From Steroidobacteraceae bacterium (GTDB taxonomy: Bacteria > Pseudomonadota > Gammaproteobacteria > Steroidobacterales > Steroidobacteraceae), in NCBI GenBank assembly GCA_027531255.1, contig JAPZRU010000009.1, positions 62,001 to 126,000 of the forward strand: DNA of 64,000 nt. Reading direction: 5' to 3'. The translations under genes and the position numbers were made by a program. Below the pieces are notes generated by a model, which was given only the letters and a program-made list of their open reading frames with translations, made no database searches and was not told the origin of the DNA. Shown one piece after another: positions 11,648 through 21,553 of this stretch. The number at the start of each line of letters is the position of its first letter. Within the stretch, counting starts at the first letter, position 1.

Positions 11648-11935
11648 ATGACTCCGCTGGCCGTCCTGACCGGCATCCTGATGGGTTCCGCCGTCACCAT
11701 CGCGCTCGGGCTCGCGATGGTGCTCATCGTGTTCGTGATCCTCTCGGGAGAGCACCCGCGCCTCACCGAGGAATACGGCTCGCTGCTCGCCAGCTTCGCC
11801 CTGTTCTTCGTGCTGGCGCTCGCCGCCATCTACGCGTTCGTCGGCGTGCTCCGCGGCCGCCCCTGGCGCTGGTACGCGCAGGCGGCGACCTACGGGATGA
11901 TCGCGCTGATCGCGCTGTACTACTGGCCGCGCTGA
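11648..11935 (+). CDS. Small three-helix inner-membrane protein
   Basis: A 95-residue protein with three hydrophobic segments (about 4-32, 47-66 and 76-91), joined by short charged loops (SGEHPRLTEEYG, RGRPWRW). It has no motif I can assign. The ATG at 11,648 follows GAGGG and puts the first helix right at the N terminus; an upstream in-frame ATG at 11,615 would add eleven mostly basic residues. The M28 peptidase gene begins 19 bp after its stop, so they probably share a transcript starting near a TAGACT box at 11,565. Confidence 0.6.
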   Translation: MTPLAVLTGILMGSAVTIALGLAMVLIVFVILSGEHPRLTEEYGSLLASFALFFVLALAAIYAFVGVLRGRPWRWYAQAATYGMIALIALYYWPR

Positions 11936-11954
11936 CGGTCCGGAGATTCGCCCG

Positions 11955-13685
11955 GTGCACCTGCCTTTCGACGGTGGCCAGCGCCTCGTGGATCGGATTC
12001 GACGGCTGGCGACCGGCGGTTTCGCCTGCGTGCTGGTGCTCGCCGCGGGCTGCGCGGGCGCGCCACGGTCCGCCTCGCTCGAGGCTGCGGCGCCAGGCAC
12101 CGACGGCGCGGGCGCGATCACCGAGACGGGCTATCGCGAAGCCATAAGCACGCTCGCCTCCGACGAATTCGAGGGCCGCAAGCCCGGGCAGCCCGGCGAG
12201 ACCAAGACGCTCGAATGGCTCGAGGCCGAGTACCGCCGCATCGGCCTGCAGCCGGGCAACGCGGGCAGCTTCCGGCAGGAAGTGCCGCTGGTCGAGATCA
12301 CGGCCTCGCCGAGCGCCGTGCTGGAGGTGCAGGGGCGGGACGGCAGCGCACGCTTCGCCTACGGCGACGACATGGTGGTCTGGACGAAGCGGGTCGTGCC
12401 GGAGTCGCGGCTCGAGGTTTCCGATCTCGTGTTCGTAGGCTACGGGATCGTCGCGCCCGAGGTCGGGTGGAACGACTACGCCGGCCTCGACATGCGCGGC
12501 AAGACGGCGGTGATCCTCGTCAACGACCCGGACTTCGAGGGCGGCGAGCCGCTGTTCAGGGGGCCGGCGATGACCTACTACGGGCGCTGGACCTACAAGT
12601 ACGAGGAGGCCGCGCGGCAGGGCGCAGCGGGCGCGCTGCTCGTGCACGAAACGCTGCCCGCGGCGTACGGCTGGGACACCGTCCGCAATTCCTGGACCGG
12701 CCCCCAGCTCGACGCGGAGAGCGCGGACGGCAACGCGCGCCGGCCGGCGATCGAGGGCTGGCTGACGCTCGACGCGACCCGCCGGCTGCTGGCGTTGGGC
12801 GGCCGGGACTTCGACCGCCTGAAGGCGGCTGCGCGCACGCGCGGCTTCCGCCCGGTGCCGCTCGAGGCCACGGCCACCGTCGGCGTGCGCAACGCGGTAA
12901 GGCGTGCGCGTTCCGCGAACCTCGTCGGCGTGATCCCGGGCAGCCGGCATCCCGACGAGTACGTGATCTACATGGGCCACTGGGACCATCTCGGCCGCGC
13001 GATGTCGTTCGCTGGCGCCGGTGGCGACTCGATCTTCAACGGCGCGGTCGACAACGCCACGGGCATCGCCGGCATCCTCGAGATCGCGAGGGCGTTCCAG
13101 GCGGCGGGGCGCCCGCCCGAGCGCACGGTCGCGTTCCTCGCGGTCACGGCCGAGGAGTCGGGCCTGCTCGGCTCGCTCTACTACGGCCGGAACCCGCTGT
13201 TCCCGCTGGCGCGCACCGCGGCCGTGATCAACATCGACGCGCTGCCGCCGTACGGCCGGACGCACGACATCGAGGTGATCGGCTACGGCGCCTCGGAACT
13301 CGAGGACTACCTGCGGGAGTTCGCGGCCGAGCAGGGCCGCGTGCTGCGCCCGGACCAGCAGCCGGAGAAGGGTTTCTTCTACCGCTCGGACCACTTCGAG
13401 CTCGCGAAGCAGGGCGTGCCGGCGCTGTACGTGAAGACGGGCATGGACTCGCGGACGCTGCCGCCCGGCGCGCTGCGTACGATGAACGACGACTACATCG
13501 CCAACCGCTACCACAAGCCCGGCGACCACTACGATCCGGCGTGGGACGTCGCGGGCAGCATCGAGGACCTGCAGCTCCTGTACCGCGTGGGCAACCGCGT
13601 CGCGAACGAACGCCGCTGGCCCGGGTGGTATCCCGCCAGCGAGTTCCGCGCGATCCGCGAGCGCAGCCGCGCCGCGGCGCGCTGA
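11955..13685 (+). CDS. M28 family metallopeptidase, lipoprotein
   Basis: A 576-residue secreted aminopeptidase-type zinc enzyme. The start is GTG and the N-terminal hydrophobic stretch ends in a lipobox (VLAAGC, Cys near residue 33), so it is probably a lipid-anchored envelope protein. A PA-type insert (about 150-270, with GYGIVAPEVGWNDY) precedes the M28 catalytic domain. Likely metal ligands are in GHWDHLG, GAVDNATG, the EES glutamates and NIDAL, with a late histidine in YHKPGDHYD. Such enzymes release N-terminal amino acids from peptides. It follows the small membrane-protein gene and is convergent with the secreted protein at 13,693. Confidence 0.88.
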   Translation: MHLPFDGGQRLVDRIRRLATGGFACVLVLAAGCAGAPRSASLEAAAPGTDGAGAITETGYREAISTLASDEFEGRKPGQPGETKTLEWLEAEYRRIGLQPGNAGSFRQEVPLVEITASPSAVLEVQGRDGSARFAYGDDMVVWTKRVVPESRLEVSDLVFVGYGIVAPEVGWNDYAGLDMRGKTAVILVNDPDFEGGEPLFRGPAMTYYGRWTYKYEEAARQGAAGALLVHETLPAAYGWDTVRNSWTGPQLDAESADGNARRPAIEGWLTLDATRRLLALGGRDFDRLKAAARTRGFRPVPLEATATVGVRNAVRRARSANLVGVIPGSRHPDEYVIYMGHWDHLGRAMSFAGAGGDSIFNGAVDNATGIAGILEIARAFQAAGRPPERTVAFLAVTAEESGLLGSLYYGRNPLFPLARTAAVINIDALPPYGRTHDIEVIGYGASELEDYLREFAAEQGRVLRPDQQPEKGFFYRSDHFELAKQGVPALYVKTGMDSRTLPPGALRTMNDDYIANRYHKPGDHYDPAWDVAGSIEDLQLLYRVGNRVANERRWPGWYPASEFRAIRERSRAAAR

Positions 13686-13692
13686 GGCCGCG

Positions 13693-14229
13693 TCAGGGGA
13701 CGCCGAGAGGTACCGCGCGCGGCGGCATCGCCGGCGCGGGCGCGTCGCCGGCCGGCGCCAGCGAGGCTAGCGTCGCGAGTTCCGCGTTTTCGGGATCGCG
13801 CTGGCGGAAGTGCAGGCCCGCGGTGCCGCCCCGGTCCACGCCGATGTAGACCTGCACGCGGCGGTCGTCCCAGAGCCGAACGAGCGCGAACTCGCGCCAG
13901 CGCTTCAGGTTCTTCAGCCGCTGCTTGAACGACAGGTGGTCCGCGAACCGCAGCGGTGCCACGGTGGCGGCGGCCGCGGTGGCGGCGGCCTCGAGGTCCG
14001 GCGGATCGACGCTCGGCGGCGGGAGCCTGCGGGATGCCTCGGCTTCGACGGCCGCGTCGGCCGGCCGGTCGTCGCGCGGGTCGGAAGACGACGGCCGTGC
14101 CGCGAGCGCGTCGCTGCGCGTACACCGCTCGAGGCTGTCGCCCTCGTGCGCGGCGGCGAGGGCGGCCGGTCCGGTGGCGAGCACGAACCCCAGCACCAGC
14201 GATCGTGCGATGCGCGTGCGGTCCTGCAT
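13693..14229 (-). CDS. Hypothetical exported protein
   Basis: A 178-residue protein with a typical signal peptide (RSLVLGFVLATGPAALA, cleavage likely after ALA near residue 26). The middle is Ala/Pro-rich, and a conserved-looking core follows: FKQRLKNLKRWREFALVRLWDD and VYIGVDRGGTAGLHF. The frame is open for another 27 codons upstream, but the ATG at 14,227-14,229 starts exactly at the signal peptide. I recognise no family. The compact positively charged core is not obviously enzymatic. Confidence 0.6.
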   Translation of the reverse strand: MQDRTRIARSLVLGFVLATGPAALAAAHEGDSLERCTRSDALAARPSSSDPRDDRPADAAVEAEASRRLPPPSVDPPDLEAAATAAAATVAPLRFADHLSFKQRLKNLKRWREFALVRLWDDRRVQVYIGVDRGGTAGLHFRQRDPENAELATLASLAPAGDAPAPAMPPRAVPLGVP

Positions 14230-14394
14230 CACGCTCTCCGTGGCCGCCCCGAGGCCGGGGATTGACGGAGCCTGCCCGCGTCGTCGGTGCGCGAGCGTGA
14301 AGCTGCGCACACCCGTCGCCGCGCGCCGGATTATGTCGTCAACGGAATGCCGCGACGTCGCCGGACGGCGACGCTTCGAGGCCTCGCGGGCCCG

Positions 14395-15915
14395 CTACAG
14401 GAACTGCACCGCCGGTGCCCGGTCGGTCGCCTCGTAGCGCGCCGTGCGATTGCGGCCCTGGAGTTTCGCGGTGTAGAGCGCCTGGTCGGCGGCGCGCACG
14501 AGCGCTTCCACGCTCGCGAAGCGCTGGCCGCCGCCGTGCGTGGCGTAGCCGATCGAGACCGTGACCGTCACCGGCTGCGGGCCGATGTCGTGCCGAGCGT
14601 CCTGGAACGCCGAGACGATGCGCTCGCAGACCGCGCGCGCGACGTCGCGGTCCGTGGCGGGGAACACCAGCACGAACTCCTCGCCGCCGTAGCGCGCGAC
14701 GACGTCCACGCGCCGCACGTTCTGGCGCAGCAGGTCGGCCGTGGTCTTCAGCACCTTGTCGCCGGCCTGGTGGCTGTAGGTGTCGTTCACCTTCTTGAAC
14801 CCGTCGAGGTCGCAGAACGCGATCGACAGCGGCCAGTCGTTGCGGCTCGCCTGATCGAACTCGTGGCGCAGGTACTGCTCGAGGTAGGCGCGGTTGTACA
14901 CGCCCGTCAGCGGGTCGCGGCGCGACTCCTCCTCGAGTTCGCGGACGCGCTCGGTCATCGCGTCGGCGGCCTCGCGGAGCGTGCCCATCTCCTGCAGCGT
15001 GTGCAGGTTGCGGATCATCAGCACTTCCCGCGCCTGGTCGACGATCGTCTCCGGGTCCGCGATCAGTTCCGCCTCGAAGATGGCCTCGGTCTCCGGGATC
15101 AGCGAACTGACTCGCTGGATCGCGCGGCCGAACTCCTCCTTGCCGAGACCGAACACGCGCTCGACCTGCTGCGCCGTCTCCTGGAAGGGCTTGCGGTCGT
15201 CCGGCTGCAGGAAGATGTCCACCATCGAGCCCGAGATCGCCACGCACCGGTTGAAGCCGTCGGACGGATCGAGCGCGCGTCGATTGTCGAGCTTGTGGCT
15301 GCCGGCGATCGCGTTGCAGAGGCGCTCCGGCAGGTTCCACTGCTTCATCAGCCACGCGCCGACCTCGGCGTGGTCGAAGCCGAGCCGCTTGCGCTCGCGC
15401 GCCGCGAGCTCGCGGTGGTTCTTCTGCAGCTCGGCGGTGTCGCGGTAGAGGTCCGGCACCGCCCTGTCGAGTGCCAGCATCGCTATGTCCTGCAGCAGGC
15501 CCGCCAGAAACAGCTCCTCGAGCAGCGTCTGGCCCGAGACTTCGCCGAGTACCCGCGCCGAGGTGGCGCCGAGCAGCGCACGGCGCCAGTAGAGCGGGTG
15601 GTTCACTCCGTTCGGCTTGCCGCCGCGCAGCGACTTCACGAGTGAGAAGCTGAGCGCGAGCGTCAGCATCGCGTTCAGCCCGAGCACGATCAGCGCCTGA
15701 CGCAGGTTCTCGCTGCGGCGGCGCTGCGCATAGAGCGGCGAGTTCGCGATGCGCAGCACCTTGGTGGCCAGCGCCGGATCCATCCCGATCGCCTTCGCCA
15801 CCTTCCCCATCTCGATATTGCGATCCTGCGCGAGCTGGATGATGTGCGTGGCCACGCCCGCCGGTGACGGGAAGTTCACCAGCGAGCGCAGATGGGTCTC
15901 GAGTTCCGGCGTCAT
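14395..15915 (-). CDS. HDOD-GGDEF diguanylate cyclase
   Basis: A 506-residue cytoplasmic signalling protein. Residues about 5-210 form an HDOD domain (FPSPAG, DPALATKVLRIANSPLY), a degenerate HD output module. A linker with a helical segment (about 290-330) leads to a GGDEF domain with RYGGEEF near residue 435. The product-binding inhibitory I-site (RxxD, here RRVD) lies five residues before it, so the enzyme should make c-di-GMP and be feedback-inhibited. No membrane segment is present; the input is presumably carried by HDOD. Oligoribonuclease, encoded at 2.4 kb, completes the turnover of this messenger. Confidence 0.92.
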   Translation of the reverse strand: MTPELETHLRSLVNFPSPAGVATHIIQLAQDRNIEMGKVAKAIGMDPALATKVLRIANSPLYAQRRRSENLRQALIVLGLNAMLTLALSFSLVKSLRGGKPNGVNHPLYWRRALLGATSARVLGEVSGQTLLEELFLAGLLQDIAMLALDRAVPDLYRDTAELQKNHRELAARERKRLGFDHAEVGAWLMKQWNLPERLCNAIAGSHKLDNRRALDPSDGFNRCVAISGSMVDIFLQPDDRKPFQETAQQVERVFGLGKEEFGRAIQRVSSLIPETEAIFEAELIADPETIVDQAREVLMIRNLHTLQEMGTLREAADAMTERVRELEEESRRDPLTGVYNRAYLEQYLRHEFDQASRNDWPLSIAFCDLDGFKKVNDTYSHQAGDKVLKTTADLLRQNVRRVDVVARYGGEEFVLVFPATDRDVARAVCERIVSAFQDARHDIGPQPVTVTVSIGYATHGGGQRFASVEALVRAADQALYTAKLQGRNRTARYEATDRAPAVQFL

Positions 15916-16019
15916 GCCGCGACTCCGTGGAGCGTGGATCCGGCCGGTGCGCAGATACCGGCTCGATCCTCGTTGACGGCCGCGGACGGCGAATCTTTAG
16001 ACGGGGGTCGGGGAATTCC

Positions 16020-16418
16020 CTAGGCGGTACGGGCGCGACGGCGCCACGGTCGCGTAGTGAGACGCAGTGCCCAGAACAGCAGGTACGGGCCGACCAGCAG
16101 CGCCCACGCCGCGGGCACGAGACGGACGAAGTCGCCGTACAGGGTGGCGAGGAAGCCGGCGAGACCGTCCTCGTAGGGGCCGAGCGTCAGCGCGCCGGCG
16201 AGATAGACCAGCAGGGGCATCAGCAGGAGGCTCGCGCCGAGCACGAGCCCGAGGTAGCGCAGCTCGCGGCCGGCCCGGGACCGCCGCGGGTCCACCGACG
16301 GCTCGCCTGGCCCCGGGGCGTCGGCCGGCTCGTCCGCGGCTCGTGGCGAGCGTCGCGGTGCCAGCCGGGCGTCGGCGCGGATCTCGGGAAACGCGGTCGT
16401 GCGGGCGGTGTCGGGCAT
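16020..16418 (-). CDS. Small membrane protein of unknown function
   Basis: A 132-residue protein with a charged, proline-rich N terminus (about 1-50) followed by two hydrophobic helices (about 55-80 and 100-120) and a basic tail. The upstream open frame is Arg-rich shadow sequence, so the ATG at 16,416-16,418 is chosen. I recognise no family. It is divergent from the Gfo/Idh dehydrogenase gene across 134 bp that contain a perfect TATAAT reading toward the latter. Confidence 0.55.
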   Translation of the reverse strand: MPDTARTTAFPEIRADARLAPRRSPRAADEPADAPGPGEPSVDPRRSRAGRELRYLGLVLGASLLLMPLLVYLAGALTLGPYEDGLAGFLATLYGDFVRLVPAAWALLVGPYLLFWALRLTTRPWRRRARTA

Positions 16419-16460
16419 GGTTTCGCCGGGGTCACTGCGGGAGCGGCAGCGTACGCGGCG

Positions 16461-16466
16461 TATAAT
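16461..16466 (+). promoter_or_regulatory. -10 box for the Gfo/Idh dehydrogenase gene
   Basis: A perfect TATAAT in otherwise extremely GC-rich DNA, 86 bp upstream of the GTG at 16,553. No convincing -35 hexamer sits 16-18 bp upstream, so an activator or an extended -10 may be involved. Confidence 0.4.
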
Positions 16467-16552
16467 CGCGCCGGGCCGGATCCAGGACAACCACGGTTCC
16501 GTGAACGAGGCCGCCGGCGGCGGCCCGCGTCCCCCAGCCAGGAGCGCTCCTC

Positions 16553-17518
16553 GTGACCACTCTCGAGCCCGGCCGCGACGTGCGCGCCGCCGTGATCGGC
16601 GTCGGCTATCTCGGCCGCTTCCACGCCCAGAAGTACGCCGCGCTGCCCGGCTGCCGGCTCGAGGCGGTCGCGGACGCCGATCCCGGCGCACGCGAACGCG
16701 TCGCGGCCGAACTGGGCACGCGCGCGGTCGCGGACTGGCGCGAACTGCTGGGGCAGGTCGACGCCGTGTCGATCGTCACGCCGACCCCGCTGCACCACCC
16801 GATCGCCCGCGCGTTCCTGGATGCAGGTGCGCACGTCCTGGTGGAGAAGCCGATGACCGTCACGGTCGAGGAGGCCCGCGACCTGATCGAGGTCGCGCGG
16901 CACCGGGGTCGCGTGCTGCAGGTCGGCCATCTCGAGCGCTTCAACGCGGCGGTGCAGGCGATCGAGGGCCTGGTCGCGGACCCGCGCTTCATCGAGTGCA
17001 CGCGGCTCGCGCCGTTCAAGCAGCGCGGCACCGACGTCAGCGTGGTGCTCGACCTGATGATCCACGACATCGACCTCGTGCAGAGCGTCGTGCGTTCGCC
17101 GCTGGTGTCGATCGACGCGGTGGGCAGCCAGGTGTTCTCGGACGACGTGGACATCGCGAACGCTCGGCTGCGGTTCGCCTCGGGCTGCGTCGCGAACGTC
17201 ACCGCGAGCCGCGTCAGCCTGAAGACCGAGCGCAAGCTGCGGCTGTTCCAGGACGACGCCTACCTGTCGGTGGACCTGCAGCAGAAGATCCTGACCGTGA
17301 TCCGCAAGGAAGGTGCGGCACCGGCGCCCGGCGAACCGCCGCGCGTCGCGATCGACGAGCGCACCTACGAGCAGGGCGACGCGCTGAAGGGCGAGATCGA
17401 GGCTTTCGTCGACTCGATCCGCACGGGACGCCCGCCGCTCGTCGACGGCGAGGCGGGCCTCGCGGCGCTGGAGACCGCGATCCGGATCGCCGCGCAGGTC
17501 ACCCGCAGCGCGACGTGA
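16553..17518 (+). CDS. Gfo/Idh/MocA family NAD(P)-dependent oxidoreductase
   Basis: A 321-residue sugar or sugar-nucleotide dehydrogenase. The N-terminal Rossmann fold has GVGYLGRFHAQKY, and the family motif VLVEKPMT (catalytic Lys) is near residue 100. VGHLERFNAAV and HDIDLVQ follow in the C-terminal domain. The VGHxERFN pattern occurs in dehydrogenases acting on UDP-sugars, including GnnA-type enzymes of lipid A synthesis, but no partner aminotransferase or lpx gene is adjacent, so the substrate is not assigned. GTG start with an AGGAG site. The following minus-strand TPR gene is convergent. Confidence 0.85.
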   Translation: MTTLEPGRDVRAAVIGVGYLGRFHAQKYAALPGCRLEAVADADPGARERVAAELGTRAVADWRELLGQVDAVSIVTPTPLHHPIARAFLDAGAHVLVEKPMTVTVEEARDLIEVARHRGRVLQVGHLERFNAAVQAIEGLVADPRFIECTRLAPFKQRGTDVSVVLDLMIHDIDLVQSVVRSPLVSIDAVGSQVFSDDVDIANARLRFASGCVANVTASRVSLKTERKLRLFQDDAYLSVDLQQKILTVIRKEGAAPAPGEPPRVAIDERTYEQGDALKGEIEAFVDSIRTGRPPLVDGEAGLAALETAIRIAAQVTRSAT

Positions 17519-17645
17519 TCCCGTCGGCGCGCCGCGCGCCGCGCGCCGAACGCGAACGCGGGAAGCAGGGCGCGTGGGGGGACCACGAGCGACTCCGTGC
17601 CGCGACCGTGCGGCAGACCGGGGCATGGCGCCCCCGATGGAGTGC

Positions 17646-18578
17646 TCAGCGACGCTCCGGGCCGCTTTCCTTAGGGCTGCCCGAGCCGATTCGCGCCCGC
17701 AGTTCGTGCACCAGCGCATCGTGCTCGGGGCCGATCGGCTGGTAGCCCTTCAGCCGTTCCCGGGCGGCGTCGCCCCGGCCGGCCGCCTGCAGCAGGAACG
17801 CGCTGCACAGCCGGTCGAGATCCGCACCGGGCGGCTGCCGGTCGCCCAGGCCCTCGCAGTCGGCGGCGGCACCGGCCAGGTCGCCGGCCTTCAGGCGCGC
17901 GATCGCCCGCAGGTTCACGAGGTCCGCTTCCTCGCCGGACAGCTCGTCCGGGGGCGCGGTGCCGACACGCGCCAGCAGCGCCGGCAGGTGCAGGAGTGCA
18001 CGGTCGTAGGCCTGGACGGCGGCGGCCGGTCGCCCCAGCGCGAGTTCGGCGGCGCCCAGGTCCCACCACGCGATCGTCGCGGCCGCGTCGCGCGCCAGCT
18101 CCTCGCGCGCGAGCGCGGCGAGTTCCGCCGGGCGGCCTCGCTCGAGCAGCAGGTCGCGGTACTCGCGTCGACCGCGGCCGGGCTCCAGTCGCATCGCGCG
18201 GCGGAAGGCCTCGAGCGCGGCATCGGTGCGCCCGCGCTCGGCCTCGATCCGGCCGAGCGCGAACCACGCGCTCGCCTCGCTCGGGTAGTTTTGACGCAGT
18301 TTCACCGGCCACGTCTCGTCGGCGTAGTCGCGCGCGAACGTGCCGTAGTCGCGTGCCGCCGCCGCCAGCTCGCCGGATCGCCAGGCCTCGCGCGCGGCGA
18401 GATAGAGGTCGATGTGGCGCGTCTGCGCGGCGTGCAGCGCGAAGATCCCGAGCGCGACGACATGCACCAGGACGAGACCCGCGAGTACGAGACGGGCCGT
18501 CCGGCGCCGGCCGGCCGCGACCCGCGCGGTCGCGGCGTGGTGCGCGGCGGTGGCGTCCCGGCCCGGCGTGCTCAGCAA
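17646..18578 (-). CDS. TPR-containing membrane-anchored protein
   Basis: About 310 residues with one N-terminal transmembrane helix ([19 protein letters not shown]) followed by tetratricopeptide repeats, e.g. [20 protein letters not shown] and [20 protein letters not shown]. It probably projects into the periplasm as a protein-interaction scaffold. No ATG precedes the helix; TTG at 18,576-18,578, overlapping the tdk stop, is the best candidate start and suggests translational coupling. The start is therefore uncertain. The function is unknown; the position after tdk and nupC may be only positional. Confidence 0.65.
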   Translation of the reverse strand: MLSTPGRDATAAHHAATARVAAGRRRTARLVLAGLVLVHVVALGIFALHAAQTRHIDLYLAAREAWRSGELAAAARDYGTFARDYADETWPVKLRQNYPSEASAWFALGRIEAERGRTDAALEAFRRAMRLEPGRGRREYRDLLLERGRPAELAALAREELARDAAATIAWWDLGAAELALGRPAAAVQAYDRALLHLPALLARVGTAPPDELSGEEADLVNLRAIARLKAGDLAGAAADCEGLGDRQPPGADLDRLCSAFLLQAAGRGDAARERLKGYQPIGPEHDALVHELRARIGSGSPKESGPERR

Positions 18579-19156
18579 TGCCCGCTCGCGAGGGCCGCGA
18601 CGAAATGCTTCCGGCACAGCGGCACGTAGCGCTCGTTGCCGCCGATCTCCACCTGCGCGCCCTCGCGCTCGACGGTGCCGTCGGCGCCGACGCGCACGAC
18701 CATCGTCGCCTTGCGGCCGCAGTGACAGATCGTCTTGAGTTCCACGAGGTTGTCGGCCCAGGCCAGCAGGGCGGCACTGCCCTCGAACAGTTCGCCGCGG
18801 AAGTCGGTGCGGAGTCCGTAGCACAGCACCGGCACCCCGAGTTCGTCCGCCACGCGGCCGAGCTCGCGCACCTGCGCCCGCGTCAGGAACTGCGCTTCGT
18901 CGACGAGCACGCAGCCGAGCGGCTCGCGCGCATGGGCGGCCGAGAGCTCCGGCCACAGCGCCGCGTCGGCACGGAAGTGCCGCGCCTCGCCGCTGATGCC
19001 GATCCGCGAGTGCACGCGCCCGCCGCCGCGGTCGTCCACGGCGGCGGTGTAGACGAGCGTGCGCATGCCGCGCTCGCGGTAGTTGTGGCTGGCCTGCAGC
19101 AGCGCGGTGGACTTCCCGGCGTTCATCGTCGAGTAGTAGAAGTAGAGTTTGGCCAC
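18572..19156 (-). CDS. tdk: Thymidine kinase
   Basis: Phosphorylates thymidine to dTMP for salvage. The 194-residue type II enzyme shows the P-loop STMNAGKST (about residues 9-17), the DEAQF motif at 86-90 with the catalytic Glu, and a zinc site (Cys144, Cys146, Cys181, His184). The length is normal. It lies 13 bp downstream of the nucleoside transporter nupC on the same strand, so import and the first salvage step are coupled in one operon. Confidence 0.95.
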   Translation of the reverse strand: MAKLYFYYSTMNAGKSTALLQASHNYRERGMRTLVYTAAVDDRGGGRVHSRIGISGEARHFRADAALWPELSAAHAREPLGCVLVDEAQFLTRAQVRELGRVADELGVPVLCYGLRTDFRGELFEGSAALLAWADNLVELKTICHCGRKATMVVRVGADGTVEREGAQVEIGGNERYVPLCRKHFVAALASGHC

Positions 19157-19169
19157 GCCGCGCGACCGC

Positions 19170-20426
19170 TCAGAACGCCACGAGCCCGACGATCGCGCCG
19201 GTCATCAGCGAGGCCAGCGTCGCGCCGACCAGCGCGCGGATCGCGAGGTCCGCGAGGTCGTTGCGGCGCTCGGGTGCCATCGCGCCGATGCCGCTGATCT
19301 GGATGCCGATGCTCGCGAAGTTCGCGAAGCCGCAGAGCGCGTAGATCGTGATCAGGCGGCTGCGCTCGGAGAGCGCCTCGGGCGGCACTTCGGCGAGCTG
19401 CAGGAACGCGATGAACTCGTTCAGCACGGTCTTGACGCCGATCAGGCTGCCGGCGACGAGGGCTTCCTCCCAGGGCATGCCCATCAGCCAGGCCAGCGGC
19501 GCGAACAGCCAGCCGGCGATCCGCTCGAGCGACAGCGGCGCGCCGTTGACCTCCGGCAGCGCCCCGACGGCGCCGTTCAGCAGCGCCACGAACGCGATCA
19601 GCACGATCAGGATCGCGAGGATGGAGAGGTAGACGTTCAGCCCGTCGCTGGTGCCGCGCGTGATCGCGTCGAAGGTGCCCTCGTAGATCCGCGGCGGATG
19701 CTTCGACTCGAACTCGGAGTGGGGCTCCGCCGGCAGCATCACGTGCGCGAACAGGATGGCCGCCGGCACCGACATGATCGACTTGATCAGCAGCTGCACC
19801 AGCACGCCCTCGAACTGCTGGCCGAGCATCGCGGCGTAGATGACCATCACGGAGCCCGCGATCGTCGCCATGCCGGCGGTCATCAGCAGCAGCAGTTCGT
19901 AGCGCGACATCGTCGCGAGGTAGGGGCGCACCAGCAGCGGCGCCTCGACCTGCCCGAGGAAGATGTTCGCCGTGGCGCCGAGGCCGGCGGGACCGCGCGT
20001 GCCGAGCGCCCGCTCGAACACCCAGGCGATCGCGCGCACGACGGCCGGCAGGATGCGCCAGTACCAGAGCAGGGCGGAGAGCGCCGACATCACGATCACG
20101 AGCGGCAGCACCTGGAACGCGAATGTCACCAGGGTGTTCGGATTCGCCACCGTGAACGGCGGCTCGCCGCCGCCGAGGTAGCCGTAGACGAAGGTGGTGC
20201 CCTTCTTCGTCGCCTCGCCGAGCGCGCCGACCGCCTCGTTGACGTGCGCGAACGCGCTGCTGATCACCGGCACCTTGATCAGCAGGAAGCAGATCGCGAA
20301 CTGGAGCGCGATCGCGCCCGCCACGAGCTTCCAGTTGATCTTCCGGACGTTCGAGCTGAACGGCAGGGCGAGCGCGACGAACACGGCGATGCCGGCCAGC
20401 GCCTGCAGGTACAGGGTCCAGTTCAT
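19170..20426 (-). CDS. nupC: NupC-type concentrative nucleoside transporter (CNT family)
   Basis: A 418-residue inner-membrane nucleoside:cation symporter. Multiple hydrophobic helices run throughout. Family motifs are [44 protein letters not shown] and [13 protein letters not shown], the last two forming the nucleoside site in CNT structures. The adjacent tdk supports pyrimidine nucleoside uptake, though the exact specificity and the coupling ion cannot be read from sequence. It is preceded by the oxygenase gene 25 bp upstream. Confidence 0.93.
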   Translation of the reverse strand: MNWTLYLQALAGIAVFVALALPFSSNVRKINWKLVAGAIALQFAICFLLIKVPVISSAFAHVNEAVGALGEATKKGTTFVYGYLGGGEPPFTVANPNTLVTFAFQVLPLVIVMSALSALLWYWRILPAVVRAIAWVFERALGTRGPAGLGATANIFLGQVEAPLLVRPYLATMSRYELLLLMTAGMATIAGSVMVIYAAMLGQQFEGVLVQLLIKSIMSVPAAILFAHVMLPAEPHSEFESKHPPRIYEGTFDAITRGTSDGLNVYLSILAILIVLIAFVALLNGAVGALPEVNGAPLSLERIAGWLFAPLAWLMGMPWEEALVAGSLIGVKTVLNEFIAFLQLAEVPPEALSERSRLITIYALCGFANFASIGIQISGIGAMAPERRNDLADLAIRALVGATLASLMTGAIVGLVAF

Positions 20427-20451
20427 GCGGGGTTCGCGCCTTGCCGCCCGG

Positions 20452-21390
20452 TCAGAGCAGCTTGATCTCGCGCAGTCGCTGCTGCAGGTATCCGTCCGCA
20501 GTGATCGGCGAGGGGTAGCGGTTCGGCGCGTCGTCCGTCACGCAGCCGGGTAGGGTCTCGATCAGGAACTCGGGTTCGAAGTGCAGGAAGAACGGCATCG
20601 AGTAGCGCGGGAAGCGCGCGCGCTCGGGCGCCGGGTTCACCACGCGGTGCGTCGTGGACGGCAGGCGGTGGTTGGTCAGCCGCTGCAGCATGTCGCCGAC
20701 GTTCACCACGATGCAGCCGGGCGGCGGGTTGATCGGCAGCCAGCGGCCGTCGCGATCCTTGATCTGGAGCCCCGCTTCCTCGGCGCCGAGCAGCAGGGTG
20801 ATCGCGTTGATGTCCTCGTGCGCGCCGGAGCGCACGCCCTCGGGCGCGCCCTCGACCGGCGGGTAGTGCAGCACGCGGAGCACGCTGTTGCCGAGCGCGA
20901 CCTTGTCGTCGAAGTAGTCGTCCGCGAGGCCGAGAAAGCGTGCGATCGCGCGCAGCAGCTTGCGCCCGAGCGCGTCGAGTGCCTCGTAGGCGCCGAGCGT
21001 GTAGTCGCGGAACCCCTCGATCTCGCGGACCCAGAGGTTGTCCGGCATGTACCGGCGGTAGCGGTGGTCCGGCGGGAGTTCCCGACCGACGTGCCAGAAC
21101 TCCTTCAGGTCGAAGTGCCTGGCGTCCTTGGCGGTCTCGACGCCGAACGGCGTGTAGCCGCGGGCGCCCCCGGTGCCGGGCACGTGGTAGGCCATCTTCC
21201 GGTCGGTCGGCCACGCGAAGAATTCGCGGAAGCGTGCCAGGCACCCGTCGATCGTCTCGGTCGGCAGCCCGTGGTCGGCCACTACCGCGAAGCCGTAGCG
21301 CGCGTAGGTGTCGCCCATCGACCCTGCGAACGCGGCGAAATCGCGATCGTGGTCGCGGAGCGACAGCGGCGGGATCACGGAGTCGGGCAT
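20452..21390 (-). CDS. 2-oxoglutarate/Fe(II)-dependent oxygenase, isopenicillin-N-synthase-like
   Basis: A 312-residue soluble oxygenase. The DIOX_N-like N terminus (GFAVVADHGLP) precedes the double-stranded beta-helix with the iron triad HEDINAIT (H and D) and THRVVN (H); the later RYSMPFFLH provides the Arg and Ser that bind 2-oxoglutarate. The C-terminal region resembles ethylene-forming-enzyme-like and nucleobase-oxidising relatives. Its place just upstream of nupC and tdk suggests a nucleoside or pyrimidine-derived substrate, but that is inference only. Confidence 0.85.
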   Translation of the reverse strand: MPDSVIPPLSLRDHDRDFAAFAGSMGDTYARYGFAVVADHGLPTETIDGCLARFREFFAWPTDRKMAYHVPGTGGARGYTPFGVETAKDARHFDLKEFWHVGRELPPDHRYRRYMPDNLWVREIEGFRDYTLGAYEALDALGRKLLRAIARFLGLADDYFDDKVALGNSVLRVLHYPPVEGAPEGVRSGAHEDINAITLLLGAEEAGLQIKDRDGRWLPINPPPGCIVVNVGDMLQRLTNHRLPSTTHRVVNPAPERARFPRYSMPFFLHFEPEFLIETLPGCVTDDAPNRYPSPITADGYLQQRLREIKLL

Positions 21391-21553
21391 GCAGGCGGGC
21401 CCCGGTCGGACGGCCGCGCATTCTCGCCAATCGGCGCGGGTTGCGAAACCGGGAACTGCTCCGGCCGTTGCGGCCCGAGGCGCCGTCGATCGGCTGGGCG
21501 GCGGGAACTTGCCGGCGCCGCACGGGGCCGGCGCTGCCCGCGCCAGGATGGCG

